A DNA stretch of 21,505 bases from IMG/VR virus record IMGVR_UViG_3300006100_000096, positions 1-21,505 of that record, one strand, 5' to 3'. A program made the position numbers and the translations under genes. Shown here piece by piece: positions 1-7,202 of the stretch. The notes under the pieces were generated by a model. It was not told the DNA's origin. It did not search any database and was given only the letters and a program-made list of their open reading frames with translations. This DNA comes from a virus. Each line of letters begins with the position of its first letter. Position 1 is the first letter of the stretch.

Positions 1-493
1 TTCGATGATAAAATTCATAACGAGATTCTGCATCTTCAGTATAATCGTGACCAATGTTAGTATCAAAAGAAACCGATAGTGCTTTAGTCAGCAGTTCTGG
101 AATGGCACCTCGACCAATATCCTTCTTCTCGTTATCAATAATTTCAATTGAATCCACGATAGCATTATAAATTGCTTTATCTTGACAATGTTTCTCAGTC
201 TCTTGCAGAAGCCAATCAATATTCTCTGGTTGAAGATCAACTAAATTATCAACTCTTTCTTTGACTTCTTTATATTGATCTTCAGATAGTCCCTTAAGTT
301 TGTCAATCGAAACTGATATTACTTCTTTGGTAGGCATCTTATTATATGTTTCAACAAAGGCATTAATAATCTTAAATAGTTGTTTTTCTGAATTTGAAGT
401 GAAATAATTCAATTCAAGAAAGGGTAATGCTTTTCTTGCATATTCTTCTGAGCAGATCAGATTATTAATGATAGTCTGTTCAATTTTACTCAT
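1..493 (-). CDS. 41: gp41 replicative DNA helicase, N-terminal part (truncated by window edge)
   Basis: This encodes the first 164 residues of a DnaB-type replicative helicase, which unwinds DNA ahead of the fork and partners with the gp61 primase. The translation begins MSKIEQTIINNLICSEEYAR. It contains the stretch GAIPELLTKALSVSFD followed by GHDYTEDAESRYEF, which parallels the T4 gp41 segment GAIPDIMRQALSISFD...GHDW. The ATP-binding core lies beyond the window edge and cannot be seen. The ATG overlaps the stop of the upstream membrane-protein gene as ATGA, suggesting translational coupling. The uvsX - small membrane protein - 41 order matches uvsX - 40 - 41 in T4. Confidence 0.93.
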   Translation of the reverse strand, partial: MSKIEQTIINNLICSEEYARKALPFLELNYFTSNSEKQLFKIINAFVETYNKMPTKEVISVSIDKLKGLSEDQYKEVKERVDNLVDLQPENIDWLLQETEKHCQDKAIYNAIVDSIEIIDNEKKDIGRGAIPELLTKALSVSFDTNIGHDYTEDAESRYEFYHR

Positions 494-768
494 TCAAATT
501 CCTCATATTCTTTCTGGATATAATAAATTGCTAAAGAAACCCAGATGGTGTTGGATGCTGCTAAGGTTCCGCCAGCAAATAAAGAGAACCATTGTGCTAG
601 GTGCCAATAATAATACACATTCCAATATCCCCATGATGCAAAGAATGCCATAGTTCCCCAATGAACACCTTTGATGGTTTTGTCAATAAGGATCTTTCGA
701 ATGTTAACGAGGGTTGATATGAAACCAACCCCCTCGAAACATCCGTTGATAATATCAGGCAGATTCAT
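490..768 (-). CDS. Small multi-pass membrane protein in the T4 gene 40 position
   Basis: A 92-aa protein, strongly hydrophobic, with about three membrane segments (roughly residues 5-25, 38-58 and 60-85) and a short charged C-terminal tail (QKEYEEFE). The segment WGTMAFFASWGYWNVYYYWH is rich in aromatic residues. The three-helix layout is reminiscent of PQ-loop or SemiSWEET-size proteins, but I see no clear PQ motif. The start overlaps the end of uvsX by 14 nt and the stop overlaps the gp41 start, so it is inside the replication-recombination operon. In T4 this position is held by gene 40, a membrane-associated head-vertex initiation factor; whether the two are related by descent cannot be decided here. 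Confidence 0.75.
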   Translation of the reverse strand: MNLPDIINGCFEGVGFISTLVNIRKILIDKTIKGVHWGTMAFFASWGYWNVYYYWHLAQWFSLFAGGTLAASNTIWVSLAIYYIQKEYEEFE

Positions 769-1843
769 CAGTTAGATCTTCCAATTCATTTTCAAGTTCA
801 ACATCGGCTTCTTCATCACTTAAGAGGGTTCCACCAGATGCTGCAAACTTATGTTCAACAAATTCATTAAAAGACAACTCCTTTAGAATTGGAATCCAGA
901 AATCTGCATTGTCAGTATCAGCAGCACGATATTTCTTCTCGGACACTTCTCCGGTTGTAGGATCAACCTTCTGATACCAACCATTAGATGGTTTAATTAC
1001 ATGACCAGATTCAAGAGCAAGATCTAGTAGACCAGACCAACGAGAGATACCTCCCTTATATGTCACAAGGAAAGTGAACTTAGACTTTTCCTTCACAAAA
1101 CGAGACTTCTCAATATTGATTGTGAAATTCCAGCCAATAAGATCTGTTCCATCTTTTTCTTGTGCTTTACCGATAATAAATACCTGATTTGCGGAATACA
1201 TGCCACCAGTACCACCAGACATAATTGCCTTAGAATATAATTCCATCGACTGATAAGTATGATTCACAACAATACATGGGATATCCTTGGTAGACAAACT
1301 AGGAGTAACAATTCTCCATAGAGACTTCATTTGTCGTGCGCGTGACATATCTGCAACAGTCTTACCATCAAGCGCATCATCTAGTTCTTTCTTTGATGCT
1401 AGATTGCCAACAGAATCAATGAAAATAACAACTTTATCTCCTCGCTTAATTTCTTCCAACCGCTTCGAAATATCAATCTTTAGTTGCTCAAGGTGTTCAA
1501 TTGGAATGTGTAAAACTCGATCTGTATCAATACCATTAGATGAAATATATTCCGGTGTGATACCAAACTCAGAATCATAAAATAAACAAACCGCATCCGG
1601 ATATTTATTCATATATGCCTTAACGAGGACCAAACCAAGAAGTGACTTAAAATGTTTCGATGGTCCAGCGAGAAACGTTAGTCCCGAAGTTAGTCCACCA
1701 TCCAAATGACCAGATAGTGCTGCATTAATAATGGGAACTTCTGTAGGGATGCAATCTTTCTTATTGAAAAATGAAGATTTTGATAAAACTTCAGTTTCCT
1801 TAATGGAACCAGCAGACTTCATACGCTTTAGTAATTCGCTCAT
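755..1843 (-). CDS. uvsX: UvsX RecA-like recombinase
   Basis: A 362-aa strand-exchange ATPase that forms filaments on ssDNA and drives recombination-dependent replication with UvsY, UvsW and gp46/47. The Walker A is GPSKHFKS (about residues 60-67; T4 has GPSKSFKS). It is followed by PDAVCLFYDSEFGITP, which is near-identical to T4, a Walker B-like VVIFIDSVGNLASKKE (about 138-153), and the loop region SGGTGGMYSANQVFIIGK. The C-terminus is very acidic (DEEADVELENELEDLTDE), as usual for RecA-type regulatory tails. The start has AGAGGATATATTATG as its ribosome site. Length is close to T4 UvsX. Confidence 0.97.
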   Translation of the reverse strand: MSELLKRMKSAGSIKETEVLSKSSFFNKKDCIPTEVPIINAALSGHLDGGLTSGLTFLAGPSKHFKSLLGLVLVKAYMNKYPDAVCLFYDSEFGITPEYISSNGIDTDRVLHIPIEHLEQLKIDISKRLEEIKRGDKVVIFIDSVGNLASKKELDDALDGKTVADMSRARQMKSLWRIVTPSLSTKDIPCIVVNHTYQSMELYSKAIMSGGTGGMYSANQVFIIGKAQEKDGTDLIGWNFTINIEKSRFVKEKSKFTFLVTYKGGISRWSGLLDLALESGHVIKPSNGWYQKVDPTTGEVSEKKYRAADTDNADFWIPILKELSFNEFVEHKFAASGGTLLSDEEADVELENELEDLTDESA

Positions 1844-1854
1844 AATATATCCTC

Positions 1855-2259
1855 TCAGTGAACAGTTGGTTTATTAGATCCAGTTTTTACTGGAACAAAA
1901 TCATCTTCATTGTCTTCTTCATCTTCTTCATTCAAGATATCTGTTAACGAAAGATCTTCTTCATCAATTGGATTGCCATCAGAACCAATAACAAGAACTT
2001 TATCACAAATATTATCGAACATGCCTAGTAGTCTAGAGGCAACTTCTCTGGCTGCACAATAACGACATTCTTCAAAAATGTCCAGAAAAATATCAATATA
2101 TTTCTGTTCATCAACATCTTCTGATTCTTCATTTCCATCATTAAGAGAAAATGATATTGCAGGTTGATACAAAACTTCATCATCATGTTCATACTTATGA
2201 AGAACAATCATTACAGATCGTGTTCCAAACATCGACCAATTACTAATTGAGTTTTCCAT
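1855..2259 (-). CDS. Acidic hypothetical protein between gp43 and UvsX
   Basis: I choose the ATG at 2259 (MENSISNWSMFGTRSVMIV), which has AAAGGA six nt upstream. The longer open frame reaching 2322 would overlap the end of the polymerase gene and has no better ribosome site. The product is about 134 aa, with a central EECRYCAAREVASRLLGMFD helix and a highly acidic C-terminal third (DILNEEDEEDNEDDFVPV). I do not recognise a family. Position between gp43 and UvsX suggests a replication or recombination accessory role, but that is only context. Confidence 0.75.
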   Translation of the reverse strand: MENSISNWSMFGTRSVMIVLHKYEHDDEVLYQPAISFSLNDGNEESEDVDEQKYIDIFLDIFEECRYCAAREVASRLLGMFDNICDKVLVIGSDGNPIDEEDLSLTDILNEEDEEDNEDDFVPVKTGSNKPTVH

Positions 2260-2272
2260 ATTCTTTCCTTTA

Positions 2273-4789
2273 TTAAACAAAGAATGCATCCAAAGTATTT
2301 TGTTTTTCTGCATTCCAATCAATTGTATTGAGAATAATATCCAGAGGGTCTAGATAGGTCTTCTCAAATTGTTTATTATAGTCAATGTATTTTTCTAGAT
2401 CAAATTCTGATGGGATTTCTCCGGGAGAAGCAAGAACATTAGAGTGATATGGGTTTGGTTGCTTCAGATATACAAATTTAATCTTATCACCATTTGTGAT
2501 AGTTTCATATTTGCCATGAAGTTTATATTTCTCCACCAATCTGTTATATAACAGACTTCCTTTAACATGGATTGGACACCCTAAGGGAAATTCTCCATCT
2601 TTGGTTTTATACTTAGAAATATCAGAAATTCCTCTTGGGAATGCAATATATTCAAACTTCATTTTACTAAATTCTGATCTAAATGTCTTGATATATTCCT
2701 GAAGGGTTTCTTCGTCTTTGTTCATGATGAGACTTAAAGCATTTTTCAATGCGTCCCGACATGCCTGAGGTGTTGAAGATTTAATGGCCTCAATTCCAGT
2801 CATCTTCAATTTACCAGTCTGATATGTAACCCCCTCCTGATACCAGACATTCATGATATAACGCTTCTTACCAGTCCAGATAGCCTTATCTGCAATACAC
2901 TCCAATTTCATTCTCATTTTCTGTTGATATGCAGACATTCTATTAGCAAGATGTTGATATGAATTATCAATAAATGGATTTATCTTTTGATCACAAACTT
3001 TCTCAAGCCAAGATACGATTTTTTTAGTATCACTTTGATCTTCAAAAACTGCATCAACTAAATCACTAAGATTTAAGTAGCAAGAATCTGTGTCATTTGC
3101 AACCACTCTATCCACATTATTGGTTTCACAAATCTTGTTTAGGTATTCATTAAGACGATCAGAGACCCATCGAATAGAAAGCTGCCCTGAAATGGTAATC
3201 GCTTCAGCATGATTAATATCAAACCAATTGAAGAATCTGTTTCCTAAAGCTCCGTAAGCAGAGTTTAACAAAATTTTAAAAGCCATCTGAAGATTATTCA
3301 GACGAGAAATTTCTTTCTCAAGGTTCTTGTCTTTTGTCTTCTCATATTCCTTCTTAACTGATATCATTTCTTTCTTGTAAATAGATCGGTTAGAATACAT
3401 ACTTTCCATCAAAGCAGGAAGAAACCCTTGCTTATCTTTTCGATACATGCATCCATTTGCTGCATATGAACACCCAGAATTAGGATCAACCAGATCTAGA
3501 TTATAATCTTTATCCAAAAGTTGATCAATGCTGTAAAATGAGGGAAGTCGTTTTACAAATGTATCTGGTGAAATATTATATCCCATAATAAGATGTGGAT
3601 ATAGACTGTCAAGATCGAATGAGGTTACCCACCGATGCATTCCTGTCTGAACTTCTTTGACATATCCACCCGCATATTCCATTGCTGAATTATGTTTCTT
3701 CTGTGGAACAACTCGGCATCGTTCCATCAAATAATTATGAATAATCACTTCCCAGATTTTAACTGTACCCAAAACATCTACATAATTAACTTTACCCAAA
3801 TATGCAATAGTAAAGACCAACTCAATGAGTCCCATCTTATCTTCAAGCATATCCACTAGAGTTACGTCATGCACATTGTATTCGCAAAAAAGTTGAAAGT
3901 TACGATCATGAAGATCATTTAGGCTAGTATAACCAGCATCTCGATAATCTATCTTATTTTGACCAAGTTCTACAAAGGCAATATGATCTAGACGGTAAGA
4001 TTCCTGACTTGAATACGTAAACTTCTTATATAGTTCAAGATAATCAAGAATTGCAATACCACGAAGTTCATAAGAAGTTACAACCTTACCCCGGATCTCA
4101 GTATCATATGGACAAATAATTCCCCATGGGCTAAGTTTATTCGCCGCCTCTTGTCCAAGAATCCTTACAATTCTGCCAACTAGATATGGTACGTCATACC
4201 CATTTACGTTCCACCCGGTAACTACATCTGGGCTATATTCAACAGAATTCCAAATCTCTAAGAATACTTGAAGAAGATGCTCTTCATCCTTACATCTAAT
4301 ATATTTGATATTTGGGTCATCAGTAGTGAACTCACCGCAGCCCATAACAGTTTTCTTACCAGAACGACTAATCGTAATGGCTGTTACTTCATTAGGAGTA
4401 GTCTGAATAGATGTGGCAATATCTTCTTCACCAACTCGGTTTTCAATGTCAATGCTGCATACAGAAATTGTGGAGGGATCATATTTAATTTCTCCACGAT
4501 AATTATCAAACACATAATTGTATGCCCAATTAGTCTGCCCATACACATTAAAATTGTCTACATCTTCATATTGCTTGGAAAATTCACGGGCGTCATAGAT
4601 GGAATCGAAATCCAACTTCTCTACAACCTGATCGTGGATTGTCCGATATTTTGATTCAGAATCTTCTTCCTTAGAAGGCACAAAAAGATATGGTTTATAA
4701 TATTCCTTCTTGGCAAAAGATTTGCCATTATCATATCCACGAAGGTAAATATAATTTCCCTTTTGAAAAACATTAGTATAAAATTTCAT
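2273..4789 (-). CDS. 43: gp43 family-B replicative DNA polymerase
   Basis: An 838-aa polymerase with 3'-5' proofreading exonuclease. The start is taken at ATG 4789 (MKFYTNVFQK), preceded by AGGAGA; an in-frame extension to 4825 lacks a ribosome site. Exonuclease motifs are CSIDIENR (D114, E116), VTGWNVNGYDVPYL, and YNVHDVTLV. Polymerase motif A is DLDSLYPHLI (about residue 390), motif B KILLNSAYGALGN (about 510) and motif C NDTDSCYL (about 565), followed by KKRYIMNVW. The extreme C-terminus NTLDAFFV resembles a clamp-binding peptide, as expected for a polymerase tethered by gp45. It is a single uninterrupted ORF, unlike some T4-like phages where gene 43 is split. Confidence 0.98.
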   Translation of the reverse strand: MKFYTNVFQKGNYIYLRGYDNGKSFAKKEYYKPYLFVPSKEEDSESKYRTIHDQVVEKLDFDSIYDAREFSKQYEDVDNFNVYGQTNWAYNYVFDNYRGEIKYDPSTISVCSIDIENRVGEEDIATSIQTTPNEVTAITISRSGKKTVMGCGEFTTDDPNIKYIRCKDEEHLLQVFLEIWNSVEYSPDVVTGWNVNGYDVPYLVGRIVRILGQEAANKLSPWGIICPYDTEIRGKVVTSYELRGIAILDYLELYKKFTYSSQESYRLDHIAFVELGQNKIDYRDAGYTSLNDLHDRNFQLFCEYNVHDVTLVDMLEDKMGLIELVFTIAYLGKVNYVDVLGTVKIWEVIIHNYLMERCRVVPQKKHNSAMEYAGGYVKEVQTGMHRWVTSFDLDSLYPHLIMGYNISPDTFVKRLPSFYSIDQLLDKDYNLDLVDPNSGCSYAANGCMYRKDKQGFLPALMESMYSNRSIYKKEMISVKKEYEKTKDKNLEKEISRLNNLQMAFKILLNSAYGALGNRFFNWFDINHAEAITISGQLSIRWVSDRLNEYLNKICETNNVDRVVANDTDSCYLNLSDLVDAVFEDQSDTKKIVSWLEKVCDQKINPFIDNSYQHLANRMSAYQQKMRMKLECIADKAIWTGKKRYIMNVWYQEGVTYQTGKLKMTGIEAIKSSTPQACRDALKNALSLIMNKDEETLQEYIKTFRSEFSKMKFEYIAFPRGISDISKYKTKDGEFPLGCPIHVKGSLLYNRLVEKYKLHGKYETITNGDKIKFVYLKQPNPYHSNVLASPGEIPSEFDLEKYIDYNKQFEKTYLDPLDIILNTIDWNAEKQNTLDAFFV

Positions 4790-4846
4790 TTGTTCTCCTA
4801 TCGAATGTAAACGCAACCATATCATATAAAACGGAATATGTAAATA

Positions 4847-4854
4847 TATAAATA
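4847..4854 (+). promoter_or_regulatory. Late promoter box TATAAATA ahead of lysis cassette
   Basis: An exact match to the T4 late -10 element recognised by gp55-type sigma factors. With this box the transcript would start near 4860, leaving a short leader that still contains the GGAG of the i-spanin gene. The phage encodes its own gp55, so late control of lysis genes is coherent. In an AT-rich gap such a match can also arise by chance. Confidence 0.6.
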
Positions 4855-4865
4855 GACGGCCTAAT

Positions 4866-4873
4866 TATAAATA
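4866..4873 (+). promoter_or_regulatory. Second late promoter box TATAAATA
   Basis: A second exact TATAAATA 19 nt downstream of the first. Initiation from it would fall near 4879, after the GGAG at 4875-4878, so it would give a poorly translated message for the first gene. It may be a duplicate or secondary start serving the downstream cistrons. Confidence 0.4.
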
Positions 4874-4885
4874 TGGAGATTTATT

Positions 4886-5404
4886 ATGCCTCAGGCAACT
4901 ATAATCAAATATCTTGTGTCCGGTATTATTGGTCTAGGTATCATCATTGCTGCCTTCTTTTATGGACTACATCTAGGAAAACTAGACGGACAAAAACAAA
5001 TTGATGAACTCAACACAAAACTGATAACACAACAGGATCAGTATGAGAACGAATTGAGTGAGAAGAAAGTTCAAATAGTAACACAATATGTTGATAGATG
5101 GCATACCATCAAGGAGAATCATGATGAAAATTCAAATATTATTCAAAACAATGTTCCTGCCGGTAATATCCTTAGCCTTGGCTTCGTGTACACCCACAAT
5201 TCAGCCGCCAGTAATACAAAGGCTGATCGTACCGCAGCAGCTAACGCAGCGCCCTCAGGCGTTAGAGACAATCAAGCTCTCGCCACCATCAACGACAACT
5301 ACGCCCAATATTATCAATGTGTCAACCAAGTAAACGCTTTACTCGATCTTATTGATGCACACAACAAAACTATTGATGATATAAACAAAGGAGTCAAGAA
5401 ATGA
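4886..5404 (+). CDS. Rz-like i-spanin (inner-membrane spanin subunit)
   Basis: A 172-aa protein with a short cytoplasmic N-terminus, one membrane segment (about residues 8-28, SGIIGLGIIIAAFFYGL) and a long periplasmic part that begins with a coiled-coil-like stretch (DGQKQIDELNTKLITQQDQY). This is the architecture of Rz: anchored in the inner membrane and linked to the o-spanin to fuse inner and outer membranes at lysis. The o-spanin is nested in the +2 register inside it (5121-5333), which strongly supports the call. Its stop overlaps the start of the next gene as ATGA. No sequence family is recognised beyond this architecture. Confidence 0.85.
   Translation: MPQATIIKYLVSGIIGLGIIIAAFFYGLHLGKLDGQKQIDELNTKLITQQDQYENELSEKKVQIVTQYVDRWHTIKENHDENSNIIQNNVPAGNILSLGFVYTHNSAASNTKADRTAAANAAPSGVRDNQALATINDNYAQYYQCVNQVNALLDLIDAHNKTIDDINKGVKK
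5121..5333 (+). CDS. Rz1-like o-spanin lipoprotein, embedded in the i-spanin gene
   Basis: A 70-aa product starting MMKIQILFKTMFLPVISL with AAGGAGA directly upstream (5111-5117). The signal peptide ends in a lipobox LALASC (Cys23), so the mature protein would be an outer-membrane lipoprotein of about 48 residues. The mature part is rich in Pro, Thr and Gln (TPTIQPPVIQ, LSPPSTTTTP), typical of Rz1 proteins. It lies wholly inside the i-spanin frame, the embedded arrangement known for lambda Rz/Rz1. The open frame extends back to 5088, but the lipoprotein signal and ribosome site both favour 5121 (or the adjacent ATG at 5124). Confidence 0.88.
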   Translation: MMKIQILFKTMFLPVISLALASCTPTIQPPVIQRLIVPQQLTQRPQALETIKLSPPSTTTTPNIINVSTK

Positions 5405-5580
5405 TCAACTATCTAAAGAAAATCTGGGAAGCCATCAAGGCTTTCTTCACAAAAGAAAAGACAACTCTGATTGAAGATTTCAAGAAAATCGAGGCTGAAG
5501 CCAAGACCGTGGAAGCAGAAGTTGTGGCTGAAGTGAAGAAGGTTGTCAGCAGGAAGAAAAAGACTGATGGCAGCAAATAA
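5401..5580 (+). CDS. 59-aa cationic amphipathic peptide in the lysis cassette
   Basis: The ORF reads MINYLKKIWEAIKAFFTKEK, then a Lys/Glu/Ala/Val-rich helix and a basic tail (SRKKKTDGSK). I count 15 basic and 10 acidic residues. The first 18 residues would form an amphipathic helix with a hydrophobic face (I, Y, L, I, W, A, I, F, F) and Lys on the other side. It overlaps the i-spanin stop (ATGA) and the endolysin start, so it is tightly coupled in the lysis operon. There is no true membrane segment, so it is not an ordinary holin. Size, charge and location recall the disruptin type of phage lysis peptide, but no homology is claimed. Confidence 0.75.
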   Translation: MINYLKKIWEAIKAFFTKEKTTLIEDFKKIEAEAKTVEAEVVAEVKKVVSRKKKTDGSK

Positions 5581-6085
5581 CTTTGAAAACTGTCTAAAAG
5601 TCACTCTCAAATATGAGGGTGGCTTTGTGAATGATCCTGAGGATCCGGGCGGAATGACAAATATGGGTGTTACTCAGAAAACATACAGTCAATGGATCAA
5701 ACATTCTGCATCAAAAGTAGAAATGCTAGGTCTAACACCAGATAAAGTTTCTCCTCTTTATAAAGCATATTTTTGGGATTTGGTAAAAGGAGATATTCTT
5801 CCTAAAGGCCTTGACCTGTGTATATTTGACTTTGATGTCAATGGAGGAGTTCATTCTGCTAAGGCTCTGCAAACACTTGTTGGAGCAACAACAGACGGTC
5901 ACATAGGTGACGGAACAATCGGCAAACTAAACTCATATATTGCCGCATATGGTGTGGATAAAGCAATCGCAGGATTTCAAGATTTACGCGCACAATATTA
6001 CCATACGCTATCAAAGTTTGATAGATATGGTGCGGGTTGGATTAGAAGAACCAACGAGATAAAAGACATAGCACTAAAAATGTGA
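5567..6085 (+). CDS. Endolysin, glycoside hydrolase family 108 muramidase
   Basis: A 172-aa peptidoglycan hydrolase. The N-terminal domain carries the GH108 signature LKYEGGFVNDPEDPGG followed by TNMGVTQKTY; E17 of the EGG motif is the expected catalytic acid. The C-terminal half (VNGGVHSAKALQTLVGA, DGHIGDGTIGKL) matches the peptidoglycan-binding domain that normally accompanies GH108. I start at ATG 5567 (MAANNFENCLK) with AGGAAG upstream; an extension to 5543 would need a TTG codon. There is no N-terminal signal or anchor, so it is a cytoplasmic endolysin that needs a hole-forming partner for release. It is the last gene before a strong terminator. Confidence 0.92.
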   Translation: MAANNFENCLKVTLKYEGGFVNDPEDPGGMTNMGVTQKTYSQWIKHSASKVEMLGLTPDKVSPLYKAYFWDLVKGDILPKGLDLCIFDFDVNGGVHSAKALQTLVGATTDGHIGDGTIGKLNSYIAAYGVDKAIAGFQDLRAQYYHTLSKFDRYGAGWIRRTNEIKDIALKM

Positions 6086-6113
6086 AGAGGGGATTTCTCC
6101 CCTCTTCTTTTTT
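6084..6113 (+). terminator. Rho-independent terminator of the lysis cassette
   Basis: A 10-bp perfect stem, GAAGAGGGGA with TCCCCTCTTC, closes a TTTC loop and is followed by TTTTTT. It overlaps the endolysin stop. An A-run before the stem means it may also act weakly on minus-strand transcripts coming from hsp20. Confidence 0.93.
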
Positions 6114-6114
6114 G

Positions 6115-6213
6115 TTAAATGATTGGTTGAATAATATATGCGCCCATAAAAAGACACAACGCAATAATTGTCCACGCACAAGTGTGCGAAACTAAAACGA
6201 TGTTACTTGACAT
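6115..6213 (-). CDS. Possible 32-aa single-span membrane peptide
   Basis: A short ORF, MSSNIVLVSHTCAWTIIALC followed by LFMGAYIIQPII, that is almost entirely one hydrophobic segment. Its ATG lies two nt past the hsp20 stop and GAGAAGG sits about nine nt upstream, inside the hsp20 coding end. It fills the only gap between hsp20 and the convergent lysis terminator. Very short hydrophobic ORFs of this kind could be real phage membrane peptides, or chance. It could be considered as a holin or antiholin candidate because no other holin is visible, but that is only inference. Confidence 0.4.
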   Translation of the reverse strand: MSSNIVLVSHTCAWTIIALCLFMGAYIIQPII

Positions 6214-6214
6214 A

Positions 6215-6706
6215 TTACTTAACCTTCTCTGATTTATCTGCAATATCAATCTTGCGGGGCTTCTTATGCTCAGGAATTACATATTCCAGACCAACACGAA
6301 GAATGCCATTTAGAAGATCTGCACCTTTAATCTCGACATGATCTGCGAGTGTGAACTGACGAGTGAAAGGTCGCATAGCAAGGCCTTGATAGATAAATTG
6401 TGGCCAAGTCCACTCACCCTTTGAATCTTGTTCTGCTGGTTCTCCAGAACCTACATTACCCTTGATGACTAGCTTACCATCAGCCAGTTCAAGTTCAATA
6501 TCTTGCTTTCCGAAACCAGCAACTGCCATTTCAATGACATATCGATTATCGTCAACTTTTTTAATATTATATGGAGGATAGTTTTGAGCAAGCTTTGCTG
6601 TTTGCTCTGCGGCTTCTGATAGTTTTTGAACTAGTGGATCAAAGCCAACAAAAAATCGGTCAAATTCCTTTGGAAGGAAGTTATGACGAAAGTCCCATGT
6701 AGTCAT
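6215..6706 (-). CDS. Hsp20 family small heat-shock protein
   Basis: A 163-aa alpha-crystallin-domain chaperone. The core runs from about residue 48 (PPYNIKKVDDNRYVIEMAVA) through GFGKQDIELELADGKLVIKG to RPFTRQFTLADHVEIKGADL and ends in the usual LLNGILRVGLEYVIPE. The short C-terminal tail KKPRKIDI carries an I-x-I-like motif. Hsp20 is a common accessory in marine T4-like phages, where it is thought to protect virion or replication proteins. The ribosome site is AGGAGA before ATG 6706. An 89-nt leader with two hairpins separates it from regA, so it may be separately controlled. Confidence 0.93.
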   Translation of the reverse strand: MTTWDFRHNFLPKEFDRFFVGFDPLVQKLSEAAEQTAKLAQNYPPYNIKKVDDNRYVIEMAVAGFGKQDIELELADGKLVIKGNVGSGEPAEQDSKGEWTWPQFIYQGLAMRPFTRQFTLADHVEIKGADLLNGILRVGLEYVIPEHKKPRKIDIADKSEKVK

Positions 6707-6761
6707 ATTATTTCTCCTATTTAAGCGAGTTTGCGTTTCCCTATCCCATTAGGCGATAGAG

Positions 6762-6785
6762 GTAGGATGTTAAGGTACATCCTAC
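6762..6785 (-). promoter_or_regulatory. Hairpin between regA and hsp20
   Basis: A 9-bp perfect inverted repeat, GTAGGATGT and ACATCCTAC, around a 6-nt loop. It has no following T-run on the minus strand, so it is not a classic terminator. A second, weaker inverted repeat (CTATC...GATAG, about 6741-6759) lies next to it in the hsp20 leader. Possible RNA processing or stability element. Confidence 0.5.
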
Positions 6786-6795
6786 AAAACCATTC

Positions 6796-7197
6796 TTATT
6801 TATGCGTTCCGATTGAATATTTAGACTGCAAATTCCAATTTTTCTTATCTTTATATGAAACAATTTTTAAATAAGATACAGGAACAACCGGCTCCTTTGT
6901 CTTGTCTTTATTGATAATTTCTACTAAACCCCAATCATCGAGTAAATTGGCGATAGTATTTAATCTTGCCTGATCATTTTCAGAGAAGTTACTGGGTTTC
7001 CCATCAAGTTTGAACATCTGAAGAAAATGCATAATAGCATATCTTCCTTGCTTATGCAATATATGGCACGATTGAAAAAGCGTATTATCTTTTTTGGAGG
7101 CAACACCAATTCTAGTCAGAGTTTCTTTTATCACCAGAAAATCATCTGGGTCGAGTAATCTTATTTCTACACCTAAACCCTTAAAAATATCGTCCAT
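6796..7197 (-). CDS. regA: RegA translational repressor
   Basis: A 133-aa mRNA-binding protein that represses early phage messages by occluding initiation regions. Segments closely parallel T4 RegA: PDDFLVIKETLTRIGVASKK (T4 PEDFLKVKETLTRMGIANNK), LFQSCHILHKQGRYAIMHF (T4 LYQSCHILQKKGLYYIVHF) and LLDDWGLVEII (T4 LLEDWGLIEIV); the C-terminus KYSIGTHK matches KYTIGN. It has a short N-terminal extension (MDDIFKGLG) relative to T4. It follows gp62 by a few nt without a strong ribosome site of its own, consistent with coupling to gp62 as in the T4 45-44-62-regA operon. Confidence 0.96.
   Translation of the reverse strand: MDDIFKGLGVEIRLLDPDDFLVIKETLTRIGVASKKDNTLFQSCHILHKQGRYAIMHFLQMFKLDGKPSNFSENDQARLNTIANLLDDWGLVEIINKDKTKEPVVPVSYLKIVSYKDKKNWNLQSKYSIGTHK
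6797..6804 (-). promoter_or_regulatory. Candidate late promoter box CATAAATA ahead of hsp20
   Basis: A one-mismatch variant of TATAAATA, overlapping the regA stop codon. It would give hsp20 a roughly 80-nt leader that includes the hairpin at 6762-6785. Weak evidence because it partly consists of coding sequence. Confidence 0.25.
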
Positions 7198-7202
7198 TAG
7201 TT

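Noticed and set aside
1287-1580. 97-aa plus-strand ORF inside uvsX
   Set aside because: It lies wholly antisense to well-conserved UvsX coding sequence, has no ribosome site and a Ser/Ile-rich shadow composition.
5413-5610. 65-aa minus-strand ORF opposite the lysis genes
   Set aside because: Antisense to the 59-aa peptide and the endolysin start; composition is the mirror of the Lys/Glu-rich peptide.
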